Shown piece after piece: positions 10,486 through 23,300 of a stretch of 64,000 nt of DNA (position 1 is the first letter of the stretch; every line of letters starts with the position of its first letter). The notes under the pieces are model-generated. The model saw nothing but the letters and a program-made list of their open reading frames with translations. It did no database searches and was not told the DNA's origin. A program made the position numbers and the translations under genes. The stretch is from Pseudoips prasinana (lineage: Eukaryota; Arthropoda; Insecta; Lepidoptera; Nolidae), in NCBI GenBank assembly GCA_951640165.1, contig OX621257.1, positions 7,575,201-7,639,200 of the forward strand, written 5' to 3'.

Positions 10486-13352
10486 TATCGAAACGGTTAC
10501 CAAAACCGACGACCTCTGGCCCTGGCAACATACAACACACGCACACTGCGGACCGACGAGAAGATGATCGAACTGGAGGAAGAATTGAGCAGGTTACATT
10601 GGGACATAATAGGATTATCTGAAGTCCGAAGAGAGGGGGAGGACACGATAATCCTGAAATCCGGGAATCTGTTCTATTTCCGGGAAGGCGACCAACTGTC
10701 CCAAGGTGGTGTTGGGTTCATAGTCCACAAGTCCCTCGTCACAACATAGTGAAAATCGAGAGTGTGTCGACTAGGGTTGCGTACCTTATACTCAGAATTA
10801 CCAAGCGGTATTCGTTGAAGGTCATACAGGTTTACGCGCCGACTTCGACGCACTCCGACGATGAGGTTGAGGTCATGTATGAGGATATTTCTAGAGCCAT
10901 ACATTCCTCGAACTCTTATTTCACTGTGGTCATGGGGGACTTTAACGCGAAGCTGGGTAAACGATTCGGGAATGAGCTGAAAGTGGGGCAATTTGGAACT
11001 GGAGACCGGAATCCCCGGGGCCAAATGTTGGCCGACTTCATGGAGAAGGAGGGACTCTTTATGATGAACTCCTTTTTCAAGAAGTCGGAAAACCGCAAAT
11101 GGACCTGGGTAAGCCCCGATGGTAAAACAAAAAACGAGATAGACTTTATCTTGTCGACGAGTAGACAGGTGTTCAATGACGTCTCAGTGATCAATATGGT
11201 TAAAACCGGGAGCGATCACAGACTGGTGAGAGGCTCATTGAACCTAAATGTCAAGCTCCAGAGGTCCCGACTGATAAAGTCTACGCTCCGACCTTTACCC
11301 ATCCACATCCAAAACCCTGAACCCTTTCAGCTCGAACTGCAAAACCGTTTCGAATGCCTAGCAGATTGCGAGGAAGTGGACTCATACCATGACAGGCTCG
11401 TAGAAGCTGTCCATACGGCTGGGTCTAAGGTCTTCAAGGCCCACCGTACAAACAGAACCAAAAAGATCTCTGATTATACCCTGCAGCTTATGGACGAAAG
11501 ACGGAAAATGGTTCTGACATCCTCTGATGATGCTACCAGATACCGGCAGCTCAACAGACAGATCTCAAAGTCTTTGACTCGCGACACGCGCCAATTTAAT
11601 ACAAATTGTATTAAAGAAGCCATTGAGCGGAACAAAGGCTCTAAAGTGTTTGCAAGAGAACTGTCTGTTGGACAGAGCCAACTGACGAAGCTGAAGACTG
11701 AGGATGGCAGAATCGTCACGTCTAAACCTGAGTTGCTGGGAGAGATCGAGAGGTTCTATGGACAGCTGTATGCGAAAACCCAGTCACCTGTCGATAGTTG
11801 TGCCTCAGATCCCAGAGCACGACTAACCCAACACTTCACCGACGACATCCCGGACGTCAGCCTGTGCGAGATTAGAATGGCACTCGAACAGCTTAAGAAC
11901 AACAAGGCGCCTGGTGATGATGGAGTTACGGCAGAGCTTCTGAAGGCGGGTGGTACACCAATCCTACGGGCCCTTCAGAAGTTATTTAACTCCGTCATAC
12001 TAGAAGGTCAAACGCCAAAAGCATGGCACAGGGGTGTGGTGGTGCTCTTCTTCAAAAAGGGCGATAAAACCCTCTTGAAGAATTACAGACCCATCACACT
12101 GCTGAGCCATGTTTACAAGTTGTTTTCGAGGGTCATTACGAATCGTCTCGCACGCAGGTTTGACGACTTCCAGCCTCCCGAACAAGCCGGTTTCCGTAAA
12201 GGCTTTAGTACCATAGACCACATACATACGCTGCGGCAGGTTATACAGAAGACCGAAGAGTATAACCAGCCAATATGCTTAGCGTTTGTGGACTATGAGA
12301 AAGCCTTCGATTCGATCGAAACTTGGGCCGTACTGAGGCCTCTCCAAAGGTGCCAAATCGACTACCGGTATATCGAGGTGTTAAAGTGTTTGTACGAAAA
12401 CGCCACTATGTCAGTGCGACTCCAGGTCCAGAACTCGAAACCTATCCACTTGCAGCGAGGTGTGAGACAGGGAAATGTTATATCTCCGAAACTGTTCACC
12501 GCTGCATTGGAAGATGTCTTCAAGCTTCTGGACTGGAAAGGCTTTGGCATCAATGTCAATGGCGAGTACATCACCCACCTTCGATTTGCCGACGATATAG
12601 TAGTCATGGCTGAGACCCTTGACGACCTCGGTACAATGCTCGATGGCCTCAGCAGAGTCTCTCAACAAGTGGGTCTGAAAATGAACATGGATAAGACGAA
12701 AATTATGTCAAACATCCATGTTGCACCCACTCTAGTTAAGGTTGGAGACTCTGCACTCGAAGTTGTAGAGAACTATATTTACCTAGGACAGACCATCCAA
12801 CTAGGTAGGTCCAACTTCGAGAAGGAGGTCAATTGTAGAATCCAACTCGGCTGGGCAGCGTTCGGGAAGCTACGTAATATCTTCTCGTCCCAAATACCGC
12901 AGTGTCTCAAGTCGAAAGTCTTCGACCAGTGTGTGTTGCCAGTGATGACTTACGGAACAGAGACGTGGTCGCTAACTATGGGCCTTATCAGGCGGCTCAA
13001 GGTCACCCAAAGAGCAATGGAAAGGGCTATGCTTGGAGTTTCCCTGCGAGATCGAATCAGAAATGATGAGATCCGCAGGCGAACCAAAGTCACCGACATA
13101 GCCCGAAGAATTGCCAAGCTGAAGTGGCAGTGGGCAGGGCACATAGCTCGTAGAGCCGACGGCCGCTGGGGCAGAAAGGTTCTCGAGTGGCGACCACGAA
13201 CCGGAAAACGCAGCGTGGGCAGGCCCCCTACAAGATGGACCGATGATCTTGTGCGGGTCGCTGGAAAACGCTGGATGCGGATAGCGCAAGACCGGCAATT
13301 GTGGAGATCTTTGAGGGAGGCCTTTGTCCAGCAGTGTACGTCTTTCGGCTGA
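10486..13352 (+). pseudogene. RTE endonuclease/reverse transcriptase ORF with one frameshift
   Basis: The protein nicks target DNA and primes reverse transcription there. The APE endonuclease begins at LALATYNTRTL (about 10516-10548). It continues through the catalytic Glu in GLSEVRREG, VVMGDFNAKLG (near 10930) and TGSDHRLVRGS (near 11208). The RT follows, with NYRPITLLSHVYK, FVDYEKAFDSIE, GVRQGNVISP and the FADD box in LRFADDIVVMA (near 12585). The frame from 10486 stops at 10747-10749, and the second frame continues for 867 codons from there. The copy at 45383 has gtccacaac where this one has gtcacaac (about 10738), so a single-base deletion explains the break. Otherwise it is uninterrupted. 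The RQGN in place of the usual RQGD may be a further defect. Confidence 0.88.
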
Positions 13353-13366
13353 TATGATGATGATGA
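10486..13366 (+). mobile_element. RTE-clade LINE, copy A, with 11-bp target duplication
   Basis: The duplicated target TATAAATTTTT lies at 10475-10485 and 13367-13377. The 3' end is the RTE-type tgatatgatgatgatga run instead of poly(A). Compared with the copy at 45383, the leader is missing, so the 5' end is slightly truncated. The coding part is almost intact. Confidence 0.88.
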
Positions 13367-13377
13367 TATAAATTTTT

Positions 13378-13510
13378 CAGTCTAAAGTTTGCGCCCATGT
13401 ATCAACAATTGGCTGCCTCATTCAAAAAAATCTAAGTTTAAAGAGACAACGTAAATATTTCAGTATTGTTCATATAAATGGTTCTATATTTGTTTATAAA
13501 CAGTTATAAA
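13378..13510. repeat. 128-bp tandem repeat, monomer 3 (right of the RTE insertion)
   Basis: It starts cagtctaaagtttgcgccca and repeats the words of the monomers at 10226 and 10354, though more diverged (acaattggctg, gacaacgtaaatattt). Confidence 0.75.
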
Positions 13511-14732
13511 GGAGAAACCCAAACTCCATAGAAACTCAGGCCTGGCGTTACAGAGCTGAAATTTGGCCATAAATTAAAGCATCTTGAAAGATTTCACGAG
13601 CCCAATTTTCACGTCTCCCAGCAATGGCCAAATTGCTAAAAACAGACGTTTACTGTTAATTTTTAGGTTATATTTAACGTAAAAGTAAATGCCTGCTTTT
13701 ACCGATTTGGACATATCTCTATTATATTTTTGTATTTAAATAACTCGACAGTGTTATTTAATTACCCAAATGATATTTTTGAGACATTGTTAGCTATATT
13801 TATCAATCTGGAACGCACATGCCCTAGATAAGTAAGTACGTTTCTACATAAAAAAGCGCTTACAGTGTGACTTCAGATTTATATGATTGATCTTACTGAT
13901 AACTACATTTATTAGACAAGGCCCGCTTATTAGACAAGGCCCGCTTAAAACACTACTGGCTTGCATTTGTTATTATTGTAACTACTGTTACTGTTGGTCT
14001 TGTAGGTCCGCAACCAGGACAAATGTTTCGTGTAATAAACTAGGTTATTTGTTCAGTATCTGTGTGTAATTTATTTATATTTGCATTTAGAAACATAAAC
14101 AGGTATCTTTATCAGTTAGCTGGTTGCCATAGTACATGCTCTACTTAGTTTGGGTTCAGATGGCATTGGGTTTGTTGTTCCAAAATTCTTTATTTTATTT
14201 AATTGGGACAAAAATATTAATTCATTTATTATTATTTATTTGTTTAGTATTTGATAAAATCTCAGATTACAGTAATCTGAAATTGCAATAATAATATTTT
14301 AAAATAAAAACACATAATTGTGAGTAATGGTTTTATTAATCCACTTCTTCTTCACTAGGCTTATCATAATTTAATAACCATGTATCGAAAAATTGTGCAG
14401 GAGGAAATTGACTACCCTTGTGCCATGCCCAACCAAGATACCATATTATACTCATGGTGTGGGCACAGGAACCAACCATTCATTTTCCAATGATACATGT
14501 GCAATAATTTTGAATATTAGCATTCCTTCCACTAAGTGAAGTGTCGACTAGGATGTAAACGAAATATGTACATCCAACTACTAATCAACTTATAATTAAC
14601 TTAAATACAATAACATCCAGGTTGAGCCTGATGTCGACAGCTTTTGCTGTAGGTTACCGTCCACCTCTACACACTTCTATGATATATAAGCCATTTTCTC
14701 TCACATGCTCCCTATGGTAAGAACGGGCCTGT
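13511..14732. other. Non-coding stretch with small repeats
   Basis: No gene is seen. It contains an 18-bp direct duplication, ttagacaaggcccgctta, at about 13912-13947. It also holds a 3' fragment of SINE family B at 14095-14180 (ctggttgccatagtacatgc). The right part, 14330-14732, may be the 3' untranslated part of the decayed minus-strand gene that follows. Confidence 0.45.
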
Positions 14733-15086
14733 TTAATTTGGTATGTGCTTCTGTGTTAGTTCAGGAAACTCGCCAACAATAATAATTTTAAGTGTTACTG
14801 TGTTTCTTTCATGTCTGCGACATCCTTCCACAAAACATCTACTTTCAATTGCCACAGCTCTAAAATAGTCAAGTAAAACAATAAGAGTTCCAACAGTTGG
14901 TGCCCTTGGTGCAGAATTACTTTCTATCCTTGTTGAAGGTTCTTCTACATGAGGAATGTCCTCACTATCTGGCTCATCAACAGTTGATGAACATGCACGA
15001 GATGTTGACGGCCCTGTACTGAAATGCTGAGACGCTCTATTTGCTTGCACCCAACAAGAATGACAGACAGCACTTGAAGCACCCAC
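14733..15086 (-). pseudogene. Decayed TE-type gene, distal exon with Cys motifs
   Basis: The minus-strand frame of 117 codons has VCHSCWVQANRAS near its start, an acidic Ser-rich middle and SRCFVEGCRRHERN near residues 82-95. A second segment of the same gene lies at 19886-20080 (CIHCGHLLLRRDCCHQ). Paired C-x2-C and C-x4-C/H modules of this kind occur in uncharacterised lepidopteran proteins that I recall near DDE-type transposases. I cannot name the family. The gene is interrupted by the 4-kb LINE between the two parts and carries stops in the proximal part, so it is not functional here. Confidence 0.45.
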
Positions 15087-15457
15087 GTAAAAATAATTTA
15101 TCTACATTAACCAGTGGAACCAGATATGTGATGTGTTATTGCCCAATTTGAAAGATTGATCTGAAGAAATCTTGTGAATGAGTAATCCTGATGTAGGAGC
15201 TTGATAATTACCAAACCATCTTTCTTATTCACTTAAATGATTATACATACCAAAAAACATTTTTATGCCCTTATTATCAAAACAAAGCTAAAGTATTGTT
15301 ATACTAACATAGAAACAAGATTATGTCCCTGAAGGCACAGGTGTAACATTACACCCACATCTTGCCATCTATGTTTAAGTTCTACATAATAAGGGTGAGC
15401 CTATTGCCACAAAACATTATCCTTACTTACGTAATCGTTTCTAACGTACAATTAAAA

Positions 15458-16375
15458 ATGGTTCAGTGCAATAAGTGCAAACTTTTTCTGTCTATGACTA
15501 AGGACGATGTAGTGAAGTGTAAAGGAGTTGGATGTGTGGTGATTTTTCACAAGAAGTGTGTGCAAAATAATAAATTATCGTTGCATACAATAATGTGCGA
15601 TGACTGCCAGAAAACCAAAAGCAGCCCTGTACAACCAGCACAAGACTGCGAGTTAACTACAAATCCTAATGAATCAGGCGAGAAAATATTAGCCGAAATA
15701 AACAAAAAGTTGGAGGTACTTTACAATGTCGAGAAAAAAATAGAAGAACTTACCACCAATGTCGAATATTATTCTGAAATGTACCAAACATTGATAACAT
15801 ATAAAGAAGAATCTCAGAAAAAGATTAAGTCACTGGAGCAAAAAAACGTGTACTTGGAGAAATGCAATAAAGCTCTGGAAGAGAGGGTACAGGAGCTGGA
15901 GATAAGTGAAAAAGAAAAAAACATTGAAATTCACGGACTTGAGATGCATAATAACGAAAATACAAAGTTGGTGGTACAAACTCTAGCTGAAAAGCTCAAC
16001 TTGAACCCGAATGATATTGAGGACGCTCAGAGGGTAGGGCAAGAAAAACCAGAAGATACGAGGCCCAAAATTGTATTGGTCACACTTCGGTCCAAAATTG
16101 CTCGTAATAACTGGATGACAGCAATAAGGGAGACTAAGATTACCAACAATAAAATATATGAAAATGGCAGTGACAAACGAATATTCATTAACGAGGATTT
16201 GCCGAAGTACAAACGCCAACTTCTGTGGTTCGTGAGAAATAAGTTAAAACCCAAAGGTTTTCAGTATATCTGGGTTCAAAATTGCAGTATTTTGGTTAAA
16301 AAAAATAGCGAAGAAAAAAAGATATACAATATAAGATCGGAAGAAGATTTAAAAAAGTTCGAGGATTCTAAATAA
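15458..16375 (+). CDS. LINE ORF1: PHD-like zinc finger plus coiled coil
   Basis: The frame is open from 15362, but the second ATG at 15458 (aaaatggttc, with A at -3) directly precedes the finger, so I take it as the start (305 aa). The finger has CNKC at residues 4-7, CKGVGC, FHKKC and CDDC, a C4-HC3-like layout. Residues about 70-190 are rich in Lys/Glu heptads (coiled coil, likely trimerising). The C-terminal part (IVLVTLRSKIARNNW onwards) resembles the RRM/C-terminal domain of L1-type ORF1 proteins that bind the element RNA. It is uninterrupted and stops 4 nt before the ORF2 frame. Confidence 0.75.
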   Translation: MVQCNKCKLFLSMTKDDVVKCKGVGCVVIFHKKCVQNNKLSLHTIMCDDCQKTKSSPVQPAQDCELTTNPNESGEKILAEINKKLEVLYNVEKKIEELTTNVEYYSEMYQTLITYKEESQKKIKSLEQKNVYLEKCNKALEERVQELEISEKEKNIEIHGLEMHNNENTKLVVQTLAEKLNLNPNDIEDAQRVGQEKPEDTRPKIVLVTLRSKIARNNWMTAIRETKITNNKIYENGSDKRIFINEDLPKYKRQLLWFVRNKLKPKGFQYIWVQNCSILVKKNSEEKKIYNIRSEEDLKKFEDSK

Positions 16376-16379
16376 ATAA

Positions 16380-19300
16380 GTGCACTTTGCGCAGTGTATA
16401 CACACTACGTTACTTTTTATATCAACATTCAATCGAACAGATGATTTATCTACTGATGTTATATATAGAAGACACTACGACATATCAATATTAAGTAATG
16501 ATTTAGCTCAAAATAAAAAGTGCACACATATTTTTCATTTGAATATTAGATCACTCAGGAAACACTTTAATGAGTTACTTATTTTACTGGAAAAAAATAA
16601 ATATAAAGTCGATATAATAATATTAAGTGAAATAAATATCAAGAAGGAAGAACTAACTTTTTATAAAATATCGGGATATAATACATATATACGGACAAGA
16701 GAAATTACCAGAGGGGGAGGAATATTAATATATGTTAAAGAGGGACTTAATTTTGATGCTCAAAAATTTAACTCTGAAGCCTCAGAAATACTTCATGGAA
16801 AGATTACGACGGCTAAAAATATAACGCACATCATTGCCATATACAGGCCACCTAAGTATAATAAATTACTATTCATTAACGAACTAGAGACTATCTTAAG
16901 AGATATCCCAGCAACCAACAACGTTATTGTGATCGGCGACTCAAATATAGACATTTTGAATGATATTGTAAATCCATTTACGACAAACTACAAAAACACC
17001 CTGTGTGCATACGGCCTACAGTGTGCAATACCGAACGCAGAGATAACGCGCGAGGCGATCGTGGACGGTCGGCTTGAAACGGCATGTTTGGACCACGCGT
17101 GGGTGCGAGCAGGACGCAGCGAGTGCGGCGCTTTGTCATACGTACTCGAGTCACACATCTCCGATCATCACGTGGTCGGACTGGCGCTGGACTTGTGCGT
17201 CAGCGACAACAACAACACAAGTCTACAAACGAGTAGTGATAACAACATGCGAGAGGTAATTAGCGGCAAACTTGTTAGAAAGAAGCTCGATGCATATGAT
17301 TGGGGGAAATTACTTATAATAACATGCCCGCTGACATTGTATCAGACATTGTGTACAATATTTGACCGGATATATAAGGAAAGTATAGTCACTGTCCCAA
17401 TTCATAAAAAAAGAATATTACAGCCATGGGTAGACAAACAATTGTACACAATGTTAATGCGTAGGGATTATTTATTTAGAGTATGGAAAGTAGAACTAAA
17501 AAATATGAATAAGCGATTAGTATATACAAAATTTAGAAATAAGGTAAATAAGTTAGTAAATGAAGCAAAAAATATATACAGGCAGTCAGAAATAAAAAAA
17601 TGTAATGGAGACTTTAGAAAAATATGGTCTAACATTAATCTATGGCTGGGTCGAAATAAAATTAGTCTCGATGATGTCATACTGAGACATTTAGGTAAAA
17701 CACAAAGTATCAGTCGAATTTGTACAAATTTTACGAAAACATTCACGGAAGAAATACGTAGTATTAAGCACACGGTGTAAAAGTAATTTTTTTGATAGAA
17801 CACAATATGTAACACCAAGCGACGTGAGCTTTAGATATATTAAAGTAAATTTGTCAGATGTAGAAAAAGTTATAAATGGGTTGAGTTGTGAAAAAGCGCC
17901 TGGTTTAGATGGAATAAGAATGAAAGATATTAAATATATACGGAAACAAATAAGTCCTATTTTAGCTAGATTTGCGAATATGTGTTTGACTGAGAGTATA
18001 TATCCTGATCAGTTAAAATACTCTATTATACGCCCTATTTATAAATCAGGATGCCATTTAGAATATGTTAATTATAGGCCTATAGCCATACTCTCTGCCA
18101 TATACAAAATTACTGAAAAGATCATTGTAGGTCAAATTAGTAAGTTCTTAGAATATCACAATGTACTCTCAGAGACACATCACGGGTTCCGGAAGGGCCG
18201 GAGCACTGTTACGGCCCTAACGGCGTTTGCAGACTACATAAATGAAAGCTTGGACTGTGGTAAACAGCTGATAGCAATTTTTATTGATTATAAAAAGGCT
18301 TTTGATACGTTAGATCACAATATCCTATTACAGGCGATGGATGAATGTGGTATACGAGGTCCAACAAATAAGTGGTTTCAAAACTATTTGTCTAATAGGA
18401 GAATGCGCACATCTATCGCTGGGATGACCGGGGAGGATGCAGCTGTAGATCTAGGGGTGCCAACCGGTTCAGTCTATGGTCCAGTAGGATACGTGATGCA
18501 TGTCAACAGCGTGACAAATGTAGTTAAAAGGTGTCGAGTGTACATGTATGCAGACGACATGTGCCTGATTTATGCTTCAAAGGAGATAACGGAGATCCAA
18601 ACATATTTACAAGAAGACTTCGAAAGTATTACCAAATGGGCACATGATAATGGGATAATATTAAACTTATTAAAAACCAAATGCATGCATATACACTCGC
18701 CATACAACCGACGTGATAAAAGCATTAATAAGGAGAGTATGGCTATTAATGTTTACATAGTAATAAAATGAACTGCCGATGTGATAAACTAAAATATGTA
18801 GACACATTTAAATATTTAGGCTTAACTATAGATAAAAATTTTAATTGGAAGCCGCACGTTACTGACATTTGTAATAGGTTAAGATCTGTATTAGGGAAGT
18901 TCTATCAACTAAATAGGGTATTAAATAAACGCACGTTATTGGTAATATATTACGCACTTGCCGACTCACTGCTTAGTTATGGGCTCATTGTATATGGTCG
19001 AACATTTATAACATATTTAAAAGATATTAAGAATTTACAAATAAGACTGCTTAAGTACCTGGTTAGTAAAAAAGTTAAATTAAAATGTAACAAAGATTAT
19101 AATAAATTATTTCCAATATGTAAAATTTTACCTGTAAACAAAAAAGTAGAATATTTAATAGGTCTGGAACACTACTACAGTGAAAAGTATAAATTTAACG
19201 TAAAAAATAAATATAATACAAAAAGTGTTAGAGAGAAAAAGCTAGTTCAACCGCGAGTGACAAACTATTACGGAGAAAGAATGTCAAAATTTCTAGTGCC

Positions 19301-19400
19301 TAAAATATTTAATAAATTCGATGTATTAAAACAAGAACCTAAAATAAGTAAAACTATGCTAAAATCTAAGCTGAAGAACTTGTTGCTCGATGATGATTAG
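16380..19400 (+). pseudogene. LINE ORF2 (APE endonuclease + RT) with two frameshifts
   Basis: Three adjacent frames together give one protein. Part 1 (16380-17780) is the APE domain: FHLNIRSLRKHF, IIILSEINI, VIGDSNIDI, LESHISDHHVVG. Part 2 (about 17770-18771) is the RT: EKAPGLDGIR, YRPIAILSAIYK, FIDYKKAFDTLDH and YMYADDMCLIY. Part 3 (18768-19400) is the thumb and C-terminus, starting CDKLKYVDTFKYLGL. The frame changes near 17770 and near 18765 (in an A-rich run). The usual GVPQGSVLGPLLF motif reads GVPTGSVYGPVGY, a likely loss of function. No ATG is evident at the ORF2 start. Confidence 0.8.
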
Positions 19401-19885
19401 ACTGTATTCAAAATTCTAAAAACAATACCAAAAATAATATATATAATAATTGAAAAAAAAAAAGATAAAAATAAAAAAAAATAAAAATAATCAGTATCTG
19501 ATATCATCGAGAAACAAATCTACAGTGTGTGTCAAAAAATTATTGAAATGTTTTATGACCAATTAAGGTTATTTTTAAATTTAATTATGAAATTATGATT
19601 AGTATTAGTATAGATAAGTAAGGTTATTAAAGTGTAAAACGAGCGCGTCTCGCCATTAAACGTAAAAGTTTGGCGAGTATATAATGTTTATTTGTAAAAT
19701 TGTTATGTCTGTGTTTATATAAATAAATAAAAAAAAAAAAAAAACTTACCAGGCATATTTCTAGATTCTCCTGCTACTGAGATTATGAATGGACAAATGC
19801 AATAAAACTATGGCCTAAACAATAGACCATGATGGCAGTCAAAACTAAAGTATGTTATTAAAAACCATAAATAAGATTAATATAC

Positions 19886-20080
19886 TAACCGTGTGTGGTA
19901 GGATCCATTCTTTTATAACTTCGTGTATTCTGCATTCTTACACTGTACCAATCCTAAGTTGGTGGCAACAATCTCTTCTCAGAAGCAAATGTCCACAATG
20001 AATACACACTAGTTGGTGTCATATGTATGTCTGTTCACTCTTTTGTGGTATATTTCTATCACGAGATACAGCATTGGCAT
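19886..20080 (-). pseudogene. Decayed TE-type gene, proximal exon with CxxC module and two stops
   Basis: The minus-strand reading contains SRDRNIPQKSEQTYI, a stop, then CIHCGHLLLRRDCCHQLRIG, a second stop, then HEVIKEWILPHT. It ends at a plausible donor, gttagt. A possible 27-nt mini-exon lies at 19750-19776, with an acceptor-like tctcag and donor gtaag. It pairs with the distal exon at 14733-15086 and is separated from it by the LINE. Confidence 0.45.
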
Positions 20081-20230
20081 TATTCAATACTCAATACTCA
20101 ATTCTTTATTGCATTCCACAATGTATATCTAGGTGGTAGGTACAGGTGAAAAGTTCATCGTGGACCCTGTCGGGCACAGCAAAGTAGGAGAGAGGAGGAT
20201 TTATTTCAGCCATCTAATATTAATTTGTAT
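20079..20230 (-). mobile_element. LINE 3' end with (TTGAGTA)n tail
   Basis: Read on the minus strand, it ends with caataaagaattgagtattg and a repeated 7-mer. That is the microsatellite-style 3' end of CR1/L2-group elements. It is only about 150 bp long, strongly 5'-truncated. Confidence 0.45.
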
Positions 20231-20321
20231 TAAATTTAGTAACTTTAATATAATATAGTAGGAATAATTATAATGCATTGATCAGTTATTTTATTAAGTA
20301 TATAATTTATATATTTGATTT

Positions 20322-23300
20322 ATAGATAGATAGATAACACTTTATTGTACCAAATCGGAACATACATTGAAACATATGTAAGTTAACTTATATTATGAGG
20401 TACAAACGGCGGTCTTATCGCTAATACAGCAATCTCTTCCAGACAACCGATTGGATGAACCAAAGCAATGCAGGGAGACAAAGTGGTAGTTGGCAGTGCA
20501 TCTACTTATATTAATTTACATATATATGTACCTATGTACGAATATTTATATATAAACATATAATATATACATATATATAAATATATATATATAAATATAT
20601 ACATACTTTTTAATATACTATAATAAATATTAATACTAACTATGAAGACTAAGGAAGTTTTTGAGGAAGGTGGAAGATCGCAAGCTGAGAGAATTACAGT
20701 GATAAATAATGATTCTTTAAAAGTGTTTTAAAGGATGTCAAAGTTTGTGCGCGTCTGATATGCAGAGGGAGTGAATTCCACAATCGAGCAGCCTGTACAG
20801 TGAATGATTTGTCCAAGAAATTAGTGGAATGTGTGGGCAACTGGAGTTCTAGATTCTCTGATGATCTCAAGGACCTGAAATGTGTATCACATAGGAATTC
20901 AAACCTAACTTTCAGGTAAGAGGGAGCCGTCGGATTAAATAAAATACTGTAAAGAAGAGAGAGTATATGAGTATTTCGGCGAAGGCGAATGGGTAACCAC
21001 TCGAGTTTTCTACGAAATTCGGAAACGTGATCATATTTGCGGAGCCCAAATATGAACCTTATGCAGAAGTTTTGAAGCCGCTCGAGTTTATCTAGTTTGT
21101 CCTCCGTAAGGTCAAGATAGCTGGCGTCAGCATAGTCAAGGATTGGAAGAAGGAGGGATTGTGCTAGTGCAATTTTAGTGGCAGTTGGGAGAAAATTACG
21201 TAACCTCCTTAATGATCCGGCTGCAGCATATAGTTTACGACTGGTCTGTTCTATTTGAGGACCCCAAGACAGTGTTTGATCAAAGTATACCCCCAAGTTT
21301 TTAACCCTATCACTGAATGGTATTACTGTTTTGTTAAATATTACTCGAGGGGTATGGATCCAGTCAACTTTTCTGAGCATGCGAGAACTGCCTATCACAA
21401 TAACCCGTGTTTTAGAGGGATTTACTGTAAGACCGTGGTCTGTGCTCCACTTGTTGATAATTGTCATGTCACTGTTAATGATACCAATACCATCGCTAAG
21501 GTGCTCTACCGGTGTCTGGGTGTATATTTGCAAGTCGTCGGCATAAAGGTGGTAGGAAGAAGTTAACCGAGAGGTAATCGAATTGATAAATACAGTAAAG
21601 AGTAGTGGAGATAAAACGCCACCCTGTGGCACGCCAGCGCTGGTGAAACACCACGACGAGTAGGTATCGTCAATGCGAATCCGCTGCCGACGGCCAAACA
21701 GGTAACTACGAAACCAATCAATTGCCATTGGAGATATGTTAAGTGAGCGTAGTATGCCAAGCAGAATGTCAAAGTCCACAGTGTTGAACGCGTTGCTAAA
21801 ATCAAGCAGCGTAAGCACTGTCAACTTTCCACACTCCATGCCTAGTCGAATATCATCCGTAATATTTACAAGAGCGGTGACTGTGCTGTGACCTGGACGG
21901 AAACCGGACTGGGAAGGATTAAGTAGGACATTCTTAGAGAGGAAGGAGCTTAGTTGATTGTGGATGAGGCGTTCCAGAACTTTGGAAAGGAATGGTAGTA
22001 TGGAGATGGGGCGATAATCGGAAAAGGATGATGGATTTCGTTTTTTAGGTAGTGGGATTATATGAGCACTTTTCCATGTTGATGGAAAAGTAGCGGTAGA
22101 AATGGAGAAATTGAGGAGGTGGGTGAGAACCGGTAGGATTTCGTCGAGGATAGGAAGGATCATATTACGACTGATACAATCACTTCCAACAGAATTGGAC
22201 GTAATTAATAATACGCTCTTCTTAACATCACAAGTGGAGAACTGATTAAAGACAAACTGAGAATGATCAGGGGTAGGAATTGATGAAAGATACTGTAAGG
22301 TATTTAATTTGGTTGTCCTATCAAAATTGGACGAAGTTGAGAAATGACCATTGAGTGAATTTATATCTAAATTATTGGGAGTGTCAATTTGGCGTGATTT
22401 TCCTATCCCCATTGATCTCAAATATTTCCAGACTTTTGTTGGGTCTCCATTTTGTACAGAGCTATGAATGTGTTGGCGTTGAGCATTCCTACACACCTTA
22501 TGACATTGGTTCCTGGCCGAGATGTATTTATCTTTGTTATCAGCGGATGGATGGGATTTATATTTTGACTTAGTCGCAGCTTTCTTATCAATCCACTTCC
22601 TAATGTCCTGCGTGAGCCAAGGCGCTGGAGAATGTTTCATTTTTACCGCTTTTAACGGTGCGTGGACGTCGTATAGCTGGATCATGTACGTTTCAAACAT
22701 GTAAACCTTTTCATCGATAGTTTCCGAAGCAAAGAGTGCAGTCCAGTCTATGTTACTCGCGTCTATTTTGAGATTGGTAACGTTCATTCCACTAAAATTG
22801 CGCTGAATAAGGATTTTAGGTTTTGCCTTAGGAGGGCGAATTTTGTAAGATAAATAAAGAAGGTCGTGATAAGAGAAAGAATCCGCTGAGCACTGGCCGT
22901 GTTTGGCTACGTGCTCTTTGGAGGAAACAAAAATGAGATCAAGGAGCGATGGGGTGCAGTGAGGAAAGTTATGAGTAGCAGTTAAAGGTAAAAGAGAAAG
23001 GTTGCTCGACTCAATGAGTGAACGGAGTGAAGAAGAACGTGAATTATTTCGAAGAAGACAGGTGTTGAAGTCTCCCATGACTATTGTATGACTGTAAGAA
23101 GGAACTAAGTTTGCTAAGAGAGTTTCCAAAGAGGAGAAGAAGTTGATATGTGACGAAGGACAGTAATAAACCCCAAGGAGAACTTTTGCGTGATGCAGCT
23201 CTACTTCCAGGAAAAGATGTTCGCCGGCGTTAGACGGTGGGGGCTGGGCCGACATATTAATGACGCGGAAAGGAATATGTGGTCTAAGGTATATGGCAAC

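Larger units (their letters stand above)
15100..19740 (+). mobile_element. Two-ORF LINE with PHD-type ORF1 and poly(A) tail
   Basis: The 5' edge is uncertain, between 15100 and 15450. The 3' end is a poly(A) run at 19728-19743, preceded by aataaataaa signals. It contains ORF1 at 15458 and an ORF2 with APE and RT. The clade is not settled: the RT (FIDYKKAFDTLDH, YADD) fits the CR1/Jockey side of the LINE tree. It is inserted inside a decayed minus-strand gene. Confidence 0.75.

Noticed and set aside
10674..13298. Several minus-strand open frames inside the RTE ORF
   Set aside because: They are antisense shadows of a gene with strong RT and endonuclease motifs.
21255..22704. Plus-strand open frames over the 974-codon LINE ORF
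   Set aside because: They are antisense to an ORF with all APE/RT motifs and contain no motif of their own.
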